Below are positions 8,916-17,600 of a stretch of DNA of 64,000 nt, one piece after another. A model generated the notes under the pieces. It did not search any database, was not told the origin of the DNA, and was given only the letters and a program-made list of their open reading frames with translations. This DNA is from Bacteroidales bacterium (GTDB lineage: Bacteria > Bacteroidota > Bacteroidia > Bacteroidales > UBA12077), in NCBI GenBank assembly GCA_016342685.1, contig JAEINU010000002.1, positions 577,085 to 641,084 on the forward strand, written 5' to 3'. A program made the position numbers and the translations under genes. Position 1 is the stretch's first letter. Each line of letters starts with the position of its first letter.

Positions 8916-9674
8916 ATGAATAGAATAGCATTTATAACAGGTGCAACATCAGGAATAGGTAGGGCAACTGCCTTAACCTTATCAGAAAATAACTTTGACC
9001 TTATTATAACAGGTAGAAGACTCGAATTGTTGGAAGATCTTGAAAAAGAGATCAAATCAAAATCTAAAAACAAAGTATACATCTTAAATTTTGATGTTAG
9101 AAATAAAGAAGAGGTTTTTACTGCAATTGACAGCCTTCCTAAGGAATGGAGAGACATTGAAGTTTTAGTTAACAATGCAGGATTAGCGGTTGGCTTAAAC
9201 CACATTAACGTTGGAGACATAGATGATTGGGAACGAATGATTGATACAAACATTAAGGGATTATTATATGTTTCGCGGAAAATTTCTCCGTTAATGGTCG
9301 AAAAAAATCGTGGACACATCGTAAATATTGGATCAACAGCTGGAAAAGAAGCTTATGAAAATGGTAATGTTTATTGTGGCACTAAACATGCTGTAGACGC
9401 AATTTCAAAAGGAATGCGTATAGATATGCTCAAACATAAAATTAAAGTTACTGCAATTAATCCCGGAATGGTAGAAACAGAATTCTCGTTGGTTAGATTT
9501 AAAGGGGATAAAGAAAAAGCAGATAAGGTCTATAAAGGTTTTACACCTTTATATGCTTATGATATTGCCGATGCGATTTTGTATGTTGTAACCAGACCAG
9601 AACATGTTTGTATAAACGATATGATTATTACTGCTACATCGCAGGCAAATTCTATTTATAAAGTATCTGAGTAG
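8916..9674 (+). CDS. Short-chain dehydrogenase/reductase (YdfG-like)
   Basis: A classical SDR of 252 residues. The cofactor motif TGATSGIG is at residues 8-15, the NNAG motif at 86-89, and the catalytic triad S140, Y153 and K157 (YCGTK) is intact. An arginine pair after beta-2 (TGRR, residues 32-35) favours NADP(H). The closest well-known group is the YdfG/serine 3-dehydrogenase type, which reduces 3-hydroxy acids or their semialdehydes; substrate is inferred only at that level. The late PGMVETEFSLVRFKGD segment also fits that group. The gene is followed 23 bp later by the Ntn-hydrolase gene on the same strand, so they may share a transcript. Confidence 0.9.
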   Translation: MNRIAFITGATSGIGRATALTLSENNFDLIITGRRLELLEDLEKEIKSKSKNKVYILNFDVRNKEEVFTAIDSLPKEWRDIEVLVNNAGLAVGLNHINVGDIDDWERMIDTNIKGLLYVSRKISPLMVEKNRGHIVNIGSTAGKEAYENGNVYCGTKHAVDAISKGMRIDMLKHKIKVTAINPGMVETEFSLVRFKGDKEKADKVYKGFTPLYAYDIADAILYVVTRPEHVCINDMIITATSQANSIYKVSE

Positions 9675-9697
9675 TTAAAAGTTTAAAATTAAAGATT

Positions 9698-10915
9698 ATG
9701 AAAAGAATACTTATCTCGACATTTTTTCTAATTGCAATTTCTGCAAATAATCTATTTGCCTGTACAACAGCAGTGGTATCTGGAAAATACACCAAAGATG
9801 GCCGACCAATTTTATGGAAGCATCGCGATTCGGATTTTAACGATAACAAACTAATGTATTTTACCGATGGCAAATACAATTACATAGGTTTAGTTAACTC
9901 TGAAGACATTAAAGGTGAGCAGGTTTGGGGAGGAACGAACTCCACAGGTTTTTCAATTATGAATGCTGCCCTTTTTGATGTTAATCTGGATTACAATGGA
10001 GATTACAGAGATCGCGAAGGATATGTTATGAAAATGGCATTACAACAATGTTCATCATTAGAAGACTTCGAAGATTTTTTAAACAATCTACAAATACCAA
10101 AGGGTGTTGCAGCAAGCTTTGGTGTAATTGATGCAAAAGGTGGAGCAGCATATTACGAAACAGACAACAATAGATTCGTAAAGTTTGATGCCAATGACCC
10201 AAGAGTTGCTCCTAACGGTTATCTAGTAAGAACAAATTTTGCTTTTACTGGCGAGAAAGATAAAGGGTATGGATACATCCGTTACGAAAGTGCCCAAGAC
10301 TTATTTGCGAATGCTTTTGCTACGAATAATTTAAATTATCAAACAATAATCACAGATTTTAGTCGATCTTTCTACCATTCATTACTAAAAACCGATTACA
10401 GAAAACTTGCTGAGAATAGCTCTGATAAGCAAACATTTGTTAATTCAGGTGATTTGATTTGCAGAAACGGCTCTGTATCTGCAATTGTAATTCATGGTGT
10501 TAAAAAGGGTGAAGCTCCTGAATTCACAACCATGTGGACCGTTATAGGATTTCCTTTTACTGCAGTTGCTGTTCCAACTTGGGTAAAAGGAGGTAAAAAC
10601 TTACCAAAAATGTTAATTGCTGAAAAAAATGGCAAAGCGCCTCTTTGCGATGCTATTTTAAAACTTAAAGATCAATGCTATCCTATAAATAGAAGTTCTG
10701 GTTATAAATATCTTAATGTTACAGCTCTAGTTAACAATGAAAATACTGGAATTCTTCAAAAAATTGAACCAATTGAACAAAATATTTTTCAGAAAACTGA
10801 AAAGGAACTGTCCAATTGGAGAATCAATTTAATGGAGAAAGATAAAATTCAGACATATTACAAATGGATGAATAATTATGTAATGAAAGAATATAAAACG
10901 ATATTGGAAAATTAA
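9698..10915 (+). CDS. Exported Ntn-hydrolase of the C45/choloylglycine-hydrolase type
   Basis: A 405-residue protein with a signal peptide (residues 1-21) that ends directly before CTTAVVSGKYTKDGRPILWK. Removal of the signal would expose Cys22 as the N-terminal nucleophile, the arrangement used by the C45 acyltransferase and choloylglycine hydrolase branches of the Ntn-hydrolase fold. The KHRDSDF and GGTNSTGFSIMNAAL segments match the second and third conserved blocks (nucleophile-side arginine and oxyanion asparagine). Members cleave linear amide bonds in the periplasm. The substrate here is unknown; bile-salt hydrolase activity should not be assumed. It lies just after the SDR gene. Confidence 0.85.
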   Translation: MKRILISTFFLIAISANNLFACTTAVVSGKYTKDGRPILWKHRDSDFNDNKLMYFTDGKYNYIGLVNSEDIKGEQVWGGTNSTGFSIMNAALFDVNLDYNGDYRDREGYVMKMALQQCSSLEDFEDFLNNLQIPKGVAASFGVIDAKGGAAYYETDNNRFVKFDANDPRVAPNGYLVRTNFAFTGEKDKGYGYIRYESAQDLFANAFATNNLNYQTIITDFSRSFYHSLLKTDYRKLAENSSDKQTFVNSGDLICRNGSVSAIVIHGVKKGEAPEFTTMWTVIGFPFTAVAVPTWVKGGKNLPKMLIAEKNGKAPLCDAILKLKDQCYPINRSSGYKYLNVTALVNNENTGILQKIEPIEQNIFQKTEKELSNWRINLMEKDKIQTYYKWMNNYVMKEYKTILEN

Positions 10916-10950
10916 AAACTATAATTATTGAAAATATTATTTTCTAACTA

Positions 10951-11017
10951 CACTTCAATAAACTCAATGTGACAAAGTTCTACGTATACAAATTGGCACA
11001 CTGAATTTATCGAAGTG
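10951..11017. repeat. Imperfect intergenic palindrome (dispersed-repeat type)
   Basis: Arms 10951-10973 and 10995-11017 pair at 19 of 23 positions around a 21-bp loop (CACTTCAATAAACTCAATGTG against its complement GGCACACTGAATTTATCGAAG). The words resemble dispersed intergenic repeats common in Bacteroidota genomes. It sits between the Ntn-hydrolase gene and the next small gene and could act in transcript ends. Confidence 0.65.
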
Positions 11018-11078
11018 TTTCAAAATGACCTTTAAGACAAATAATTATTTAACGAGAATCTAATTTAAAAAGTAAAAA

Positions 11079-11459
11079 ATGGAATTCTTTAAAATTATCG
11101 ACATACAAACTACTCCAGATTGGATTCAAGAAAACATCACCATTGAAAATTTGGAAAAAATTACAGAAACTAACTTTGTAATGGAACAAAAAGGAGATGA
11201 TGCATTGATCGGAACTTTATGGGGTGAATTTGATTTAAGTTACGATAAGATAAATGGTGGTGTTCGATTTGCATTAACATCATGTCCCAATGCCCTTGCT
11301 TGGACAATTACAACAAGCTTCCCGCCCGAAAGAGATAAATTAATTATACACGCTACGATAAACAGAACTAGAAAACCTCAGGAATTTATTGATGAAGTAA
11401 ATGATTTTTTAGATGACTGGGAAAAAGGTCTGTCTAATTTCTTTAAAAATTCAATTTAA
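11079..11459 (+). CDS. Conserved-looking hypothetical protein, 126 residues
   Basis: I do not recognise this family. The product is a soluble, acidic alpha/beta protein of 126 residues with no signal peptide or membrane segment. It begins MEFFKIIDIQTTPDWIQENI; the middle holds a beta-rich part (LIGTLWGEFDLSYDKINGG, then VRFALTSCPNALAW), and the C-terminus is a helix (EFIDEVNDFLDDWEKGLSNF). Codon use matches its neighbours and the ATG at 11079 has an A-rich leader, so it is likely real. Flanking repeat-type palindromes on both sides separate it from other genes, so its context says nothing about function. Confidence 0.7.
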   Translation: MEFFKIIDIQTTPDWIQENITIENLEKITETNFVMEQKGDDALIGTLWGEFDLSYDKINGGVRFALTSCPNALAWTITTSFPPERDKLIIHATINRTRKPQEFIDEVNDFLDDWEKGLSNFFKNSI

Positions 11460-11464
11460 GTCAT

Positions 11465-11527
11465 CCCCGACTCGATCGGGGATCTCAATTTCCACATTAG
11501 AGATTCCGAATCAAGTGTGGAATAATA
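11465..11527. repeat. Dispersed palindromic repeat, diverged copy
   Basis: A hairpin CCCCGA-CTCGA-TCGGGG (11465-11481) is followed by a second imperfect palindrome (TTCCACA with TGTGGAA). The opening word TCATCCCC and the pair of hairpins match the element at 29.9 kb, so both belong to one repeat family. It may also end transcription of the small gene that stops at 11459. Confidence 0.7.
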
Positions 11528-11555
11528 GCATACTTTATAAATAACTACTGTAAAG

Positions 11556-13304
11556 CTAAAATCTAGAAATATATCCAAAATGAATTTTAGCAGTTCGAAT
11601 TTCAATAGGATTATCGAATTGTTTACCAACTGCGTAACTTAAAGAAAATATTCCGGCTTTTGTATCAAAGTCCATTCCTACCCCAACGCCCCAAGGAAAA
11701 TCCTCTGCTGTATTTTGCTCAATATTTTGATAATAATAAGCTCCATTCCAAAACACATAAAAAGAAGAATTACGCTCAAATAAATATTTTACTTCAATAT
11801 TTTGCAAAGAATAGATTGATGCAGAAAAGATATTCTCATCAAATCCTTTTAAAGTTTTTGCCCCACCAAATCGATAGAGTTCATTTTCAAAAAACAAGGT
11901 CTCCTCATCCGAAAATTGATCCATATATCGTGTTCTGTTTCCAAAATGAAAAACAAAATTATTGTAAATTGGAATATATATATTTAGATCCAACTCAGAC
12001 TCAATTTCTAATGTTCTATTATCGATATTCAAGCTGTCAATTGTATTATTTGTATTAAAGAGTTTTTTAACACCTACACCGCCTAACAATTTAACCTCTA
12101 TCCCTTTACGTGGATTCATTCTATAATCCAAGGTATTTAAGTAATAGGCTGCACCAAATATATTTGATTTAACATCTGCAAATTTTATATCAGAAACAAG
12201 AGAATTCTCTTCTCCTATTCTCGATGAATTTTTATATCTGTAATATCCTTTTATATAATCATTATTATTTAGAAAAAAACGCAGTCCCAAATCGAAATTT
12301 AAGGAAAGAAACGTTGAATCCTTTTTATACAAACCGAAAGCGGCATCCAAACCAAAGTTTGATTTAAATAAATAAGGATAATTAAAACCTACATTCAACT
12401 TTTGTGTCGACGACTCCAATTTTTCCCAATTTAGAGACACCTCCTCACCCTTTCCAAAAGGATTAACTAAATCTAATTTTAAATCGCCTGTTATTAAAAG
12501 CTTTCCGGTTTCCTCATTCTCAGGCAAGAAGCCAATAATACCATTAAACATATTGGCCTTTTTATCTTCTAAATACAAATATAAATCGACACCGTTTTGT
12601 TTAAATTCAATTTCGGCTGGTTTAATTTCCGAGAGAAATCGAATATTACTAACTTGAGAACTTATATTGTTTATTTTCTGCTGATTAAAAAATTGATTTT
12701 CTTGAATCTGTAGAGCCTTCCTTATATAAACACTTGAAATTTTAGCATCGCCTTTTACAATTACACTATCGATAATGTAAGACTCTCCTTTTTCGATCTG
12801 AAGTTTTGCATTAAAAGTAGAATCATTTAAATCTATTGTTTCGAAATAAACCTGAACAAAAGGATAACCAGAGTTCTCAAAATATGTTAGAATTTCGCTT
12901 TTAGTTTTCTGCAATAACTCAATTTCAGAAACATTATTCTTTTTATTGATTTGATTTAGATTTAAATCTTCGATAATTTCTTTTTCAAGATTTGAAAAGT
13001 CGACACTTCCCCATTCATATTGCTTGCCTTGATATATACTTGCGTAAACATTTTGAGTTTCGAATCTTAATGTATCAATGCTTGCAGCCCAATATCCTTC
13101 CAATTGAAAATCATCAATTATTTTTTTTAGGTCTTGTAAAATTCCTAAACTATCGGTCTCAATATTTTCATATGATTTAATAATTTCTTTACACAGATTT
13201 TCCTTCGATTCAAGCTTTAGTTTATAAAGGTGATTTTGCCCTTTCGATAAAGAAACACAAAACAAGAAACTAAGAATTAAGAAAATGCGGACAAAAACTC
13301 TCAA
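11556..13304 (-). CDS. Omp85-family outer-membrane protein with POTRA domains
   Basis: A second BamA/TamA-superfamily protein, about 582 residues from the preferred start. A signal peptide (RVFVRIFLILSFLFCVSLSK) is followed by POTRA-like repeats (about residues 100-260, with YIIDSVIVKGDAKISSVYIR and NSGYPFVQVYFETID) and a surface-antigen barrel ending in aromatic IHFGYISRF. RFGGAKTLKGFDE near residue 485 matches the loop-6 motif. It is smaller than BamA, so it is more like the accessory Omp85 proteins of this phylum; its substrate is unknown. There is no ATG in frame: the frame opens after TAG at 13329-13331 with TTG codons at 13322 and 13304. The second gives the cleaner signal peptide, and TATATTTGC overlapping 13319-13327 could be its -7 promoter box. 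Confidence 0.82.
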   Translation of the reverse strand: MRVFVRIFLILSFLFCVSLSKGQNHLYKLKLESKENLCKEIIKSYENIETDSLGILQDLKKIIDDFQLEGYWAASIDTLRFETQNVYASIYQGKQYEWGSVDFSNLEKEIIEDLNLNQINKKNNVSEIELLQKTKSEILTYFENSGYPFVQVYFETIDLNDSTFNAKLQIEKGESYIIDSVIVKGDAKISSVYIRKALQIQENQFFNQQKINNISSQVSNIRFLSEIKPAEIEFKQNGVDLYLYLEDKKANMFNGIIGFLPENEETGKLLITGDLKLDLVNPFGKGEEVSLNWEKLESSTQKLNVGFNYPYLFKSNFGLDAAFGLYKKDSTFLSLNFDLGLRFFLNNNDYIKGYYRYKNSSRIGEENSLVSDIKFADVKSNIFGAAYYLNTLDYRMNPRKGIEVKLLGGVGVKKLFNTNNTIDSLNIDNRTLEIESELDLNIYIPIYNNFVFHFGNRTRYMDQFSDEETLFFENELYRFGGAKTLKGFDENIFSASIYSLQNIEVKYLFERNSSFYVFWNGAYYYQNIEQNTAEDFPWGVGVGMDFDTKAGIFSLSYAVGKQFDNPIEIRTAKIHFGYISRF

Positions 13305-13319
13305 AGCATCAATTTTTAG

Positions 13320-13327
13320 CAAATATA
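13320..13327 (-). promoter_or_regulatory. Candidate -7 box before the second Omp85 gene
   Basis: The minus strand reads TATATTTGC, matching TAnnTTTGY. It overlaps the upstream TTG at 13322, which would place the transcript start inside the longer frame and argues for the TTG at 13304 as start. Confidence 0.45.
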
Positions 13328-13440
13328 ACTAGATAACTTGAAAGTTACTTGTTTGGTATGCAGGTATCCATAAGATTTTAATAACAAGTAACTATTTGCT
13401 TTCATTATGAAAGTTTCTAGCCTCTAACCTTATGTATTAT

Positions 13441-13477
13441 AAAAAAGGCATACTTCAAATTGAAGTATGCCTTTTTT
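13441..13477. terminator. Strong intrinsic terminator after the nitroreductase gene
   Basis: An 18-bp perfect stem (AAAAAAGGCATACTTCAA, 13441-13458, with 13460-13477) with T-runs on both sides, 18 bp past the stop of the minus-strand nitroreductase gene. Confidence 0.88.
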
Positions 13478-13494
13478 CTTGAACTTAAAGTATC

Positions 13495-14250
13495 TTACTG
13501 ATTAAAAAATCCTTGTTTCTTTAAAACATCGAAGAAAACACCTGAAAAATGCAGATTATCAGCTTTTTTATATCTATTATCCGTAAATATTTGCGCCAAA
13601 TTCTCTTTTTGATTTTCCTCTAACAATTGCTTAGTAGATTCCAGAGATTCTTTTTCCGAATAAATATTATCAATATCTTCTTTAGAATAATCCTTATAGG
13701 TTTCGTAATGCACAATACCTTCTAATGGTAAACGATCGGTTAAACCAGGATTCTCATCGGGATGACCAACAACAACCGTTGTTATCGGAATTACACCTTT
13801 TGGCAATTCTAAGATATCAATAATTTTATCGGCTGTATATGTTGTTGTACCCAGATAACAAATTCCCAAACCTTTATCTTCAGCAGCAACACAACAATTC
13901 TGCGCTACCAACATAGCGTCAATAACTGCATTTGTAAACCATAAAAAATTATCATATCCCGGCTCTGCATTACGTTGCTCACACCATTTGTTAAATCGGT
14001 TAATATCGGCACAAAAAGTTAACAAAACAGGAGCTTGTGTAGCAATAGGTTGATTAAAATGCGTAGGCGCCAATCGCTTTTTCATATCCTCATCGCGAGT
14101 AACAATAATAGAGTAGATTTGCATGTTACCAGTTGTGGAAGCACGTGTTCCAGCTTCTAAAATTTCCTGCAAATCCTTTTCAGAAATTGGATCGCTTTTA
14201 TATTTTCGAATTGATTTGTGGTTGAATATTGTATTTAACATGTCTGACAT
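13495..14250 (-). CDS. Nitroreductase-family FMN oxidoreductase
   Basis: A 251-residue flavoprotein of the nitroreductase superfamily, closest to the NfsA/Frp (NADPH-dependent) layout. The FMN-phosphate motif HKSIRKYKSDPISEKDL is at residues 11-27, and STTGNMQ near 38-44 and the GLGICYLGT segment near 127 are the other cofactor contacts. VVGHPDENPGLTDRLPLE is the NfsA-type tail motif, and the helical C-terminus is the usual dimer arm. Such enzymes reduce nitroaromatics, quinones or flavins; the natural substrate is not evident. The ATG at 14250 is used; a second ATG three codons later is possible. It is a single-gene unit with a strong terminator. Confidence 0.9.
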   Translation of the reverse strand: MSDMLNTIFNHKSIRKYKSDPISEKDLQEILEAGTRASTTGNMQIYSIIVTRDEDMKKRLAPTHFNQPIATQAPVLLTFCADINRFNKWCEQRNAEPGYDNFLWFTNAVIDAMLVAQNCCVAAEDKGLGICYLGTTTYTADKIIDILELPKGVIPITTVVVGHPDENPGLTDRLPLEGIVHYETYKDYSKEDIDNIYSEKESLESTKQLLEENQKENLAQIFTDNRYKKADNLHFSGVFFDVLKKQGFFNQ

Positions 14251-14649
14251 AATTTGAAATTCTTAATAACAATTTGATTCCTTTTTTTGAACTGCAAACT
14301 TACAAAAAAGCATTTAAGAAGCTGAATGATTAAAATCAGTTTTTGCATTTGCTAAACAAGTAATCATTTTTCTGTTCTGTTTTTCATGAAAAAATCAATT
14401 TAAATGCTTATGGAAATTTAAATGCTTTTTTATGTATTTTTTGGCTTTTTTTTCCATTTTCAGGCATATTTTTGTAAAATATTTCTATTTAGGTAAATGG
14501 CAAAATCTAGTTTGTAAATAAAGGGATACATTAATTGATAAAAACAAAATTTAATAATAACTTACTCGCCCTTTTAGACATTAAATAGAATTGGAATTTT
14601 AATTTTGCAATTAACTAAAAAAATAATACAAACCTTTAATTTAAAAATT
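14251..14649. other. 399-bp intergenic region between divergent genes
   Basis: No gene was found. It is A/T-rich and holds a 13-bp direct repeat AATTTAAATGCTT (14397-14409 and 14415-14427) and two candidate -7 boxes for the plus-strand giant gene: TATTTTTGT at 14467-14474 and TAATTTTGC at 14600-14607. Confidence 0.6.
14600..14607 (+). promoter_or_regulatory. Candidate -7 box for the large secreted protein gene
   Basis: TAATTTTGC matches TAnnTTTGY and lies 42 bp before the ATG at 14650. A clear -33 box is lacking. Confidence 0.4.
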
Positions 14650-17600
14650 ATGAAAAAACATTTACTTAAATTTTTATTAGCCCTATTCCTATTTGCTGGT
14701 TGGCAAAGTAGTTATGGGCAAGCAAACATTATTATAACTGAGGTTACAGACCCAAGTTCTTATCTTGCAGAGTATGTTGAAATATACAACGCAGGTGATG
14801 CTGCTCAAAACCTTTTGGATTGGAGTTTAAATCAATATGGGGCTACTCAGACAATAACTTTCAGTAGCACAATAACAACAGACATGGCTTCACCTTATAC
14901 ATTAAATCCTGGTGAATATGTTATTGTTTGTAGGGGAACTTTAGCACAATTTCAAGATGCTTATACTGGTTATAGTGGACATTATTTTACAACGAATAAT
15001 AGTTCATCTGGGGCTCCTTCAATAAATGGAGATGAATATTTTGAACTTGTAAATGCTTCTGCAACAGTTGTTGATTACATGGGGAATTCTACCTCAACAC
15101 TAACAAAATCAAAAACATATGAAAGAATAGATGCTTTATCTACAGGAACTGATTTTAGTACTAATTGGGTTCAATTAGCAAATACAGAAGGTACCCCAGG
15201 AGCAGCAAATGCTCAAGTCTTAGCAAATGACTTGAATGCAGGCGACACCCCTCCTCAAGCAACTTTCTCACCTGTTAATGGAGCATCCAATGTACTTATT
15301 GGATCTGATATTACCATTACTTTTGATGAAGCAATTTACACATCAGGTGCTGTAGAAGTAGTTGATGCTGATTTACCTGCTTTAATTACACTAAAAGAAA
15401 CAGATGCTAGTGGTGCTGATATTGCTTTTACTGCAACATATAGTAATACTGATCCATTTGTAATTACTATCGATCCAACAAGTGATTTAACAAACGGTAC
15501 TGATTATTATGTTGCTTTTGGATCTGTTTACGATAATGCAGCTCAAGAAAATACTGGAGGAAATGCTACTTTCACTACCGAACTTGGTTACATTCCAATG
15601 GTAAGTGCTTACGCCATTAGCAATGATGCAATTGAAGTGACTTACGAAAGTTCAATGACAGTTGTTGATCCTGCTGATTTTAATCTTACAGGAACAGCTG
15701 CGATTACTTTTACTTCTGCTACAATTGATGGTACTGATGATAAGATTGTTCATTTAAGTGGTGCATCTGCAACAATTACTGGAGATGGAACTTTAGACAA
15801 CATTGCAGATGCCAATTCAAATGTTGATTTGTATGCAGGTATTACACCAATTCAATATACAAACCTAACTAATCCTGGAGGAACAATAAGTAATGACATT
15901 AATGCTACCTTCCACGGTATTGTCTCCGCAAACGATGCTTATAATGGTGTTTGGGTTGCCGATGCTGAAGGTGCTTACAATGGAATTTTAGTTTACAATT
16001 CAAGTTTTGACGCATTAGTTGCAGTTGGCGATGAAATTACATTTACTGCTACTTTAACGTCATATAGTAATCTTTCTGAGTTAGTAAGTCCTAGCTTAAT
16101 AGGAAGTGTTACATCAGGGCAAACTCCTTATGGTCCATCTGTAATTAATGGTTCCGAAATTGAGGAAACAATAGCTGCTGATACTGACCCTGGAGAAAGC
16201 TGGGAAGGACAGTTAATCAAAATCGTAAATGCTGAGATTACTCTTGATATCGATGCTAATTATTCCTATACTGCTACTGATGATGCAAGTACAACAACAT
16301 TCAAAATTGGAGATAATGTTGATTTTAGATTATACAATATCTCGTTAACTGTTGGAGATGATGTTACAATTACCGGAGTTGGCGATTATGAAGATGGAAC
16401 ATATAGAATAAATCCAAGATCCCTTGCTGATATCCTTTCAGCAACCGACACTGTTGGTTCTACAGTTTATACTGTTGACCAAGGAGGTTTAACTATAACT
16501 GATATTCCTTTCAGTGCTACATTAGATGCATTTGAAGCTAACATTGAAGCTGCCGACACTGCTACTTTTGACACTTATTTAGCAGATGGAACAACTCTTG
16601 CAACAACAGATGTACAAACAGGTTATAAAGTTATTGTTACAGCTGCTGATGGAATAACCAAAGCAACTTATACCATTACTAAAAACGCTGCTTTAACAGA
16701 TGCTACAGTTACATCAACTGAATATACTGTTGTGGAAGGAACTCCTGGAACAATTTCTAATGTTTCTAACGGAACTGATTTAGCTACTTTCAAAGGCAAT
16801 ATCACCGCTCCTCAATACGGAAGTTTCGAAGTTTATGTTTCAGACGGAGGTGCTGTTGCAACTGACCTTGCTGATGGTTATTTTTTAACTGGTACTGCAG
16901 AAGATGGAGTAACAACCGAAGACTATACGATTGAAGTTAGTAGTGTTGTTCCTGATACGGATTCTGAAGTTGCTGCTCCTATAACTCAAGTAGCTGCTGC
17001 TACTATTGCAGTTGTTGATGGTGACACTGAAGGTGAAGCATTTGGAGTATTCTCATTTGATATTAACGATGCTGGTACTGCCGATGGTTTACCAACAAAC
17101 GTTAGCCAGATTGTTCTTTTCTATGGTCCTAATATGACATTAGACCTAAATACAGATGATATTGCTGATGGTTGGTTTATGATTGATGGCAGCAAAGTTG
17201 CTTTTACAGGAGAACCAATTATTGGTGGTGATTCAATCGCATTTACATTTACCGAAGGCGAAATTACTGTTCCCGACGGAAGTAGTGTAAACGCAATACT
17301 AGAATTAGTTCTTGATCCAAATGCTGTTGAAGGCAATGTAATTCAATTAATGATTGATGCTGACCAACATGGTTTTGAAACCATCGGAATTAGTTCTGAA
17401 TTTTCAACTACTCTAACTGGTGGTGATATCGTAGGTAATGATATTACCATTGATGTTGTTGCTACAGAATTAAATTTCTCAGTTGAACCTACCAATGTAT
17501 ATGTTGATGCTATGATTACTCCAGCAGTTATTGTTAAAGCTGTTGATGCTAACGGAAACATCGATACAGATTATACATCAGATATCACAATTACTGCTAC

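Noticed and set aside
8885-9319. 144-codon minus-strand frame opposite the SDR gene
   Set aside because: Shadow of the SDR gene, which has all catalytic motifs.
9698-10915. Bile-salt hydrolase
   Set aside because: The fold family is right but nothing in the sequence specifies conjugated bile salts, and the host does not look gut-specific.
11660-12058. 132-codon plus-strand frame inside the second Omp85 gene
   Set aside because: Low-complexity shadow with no recognisable features, opposite a real gene.
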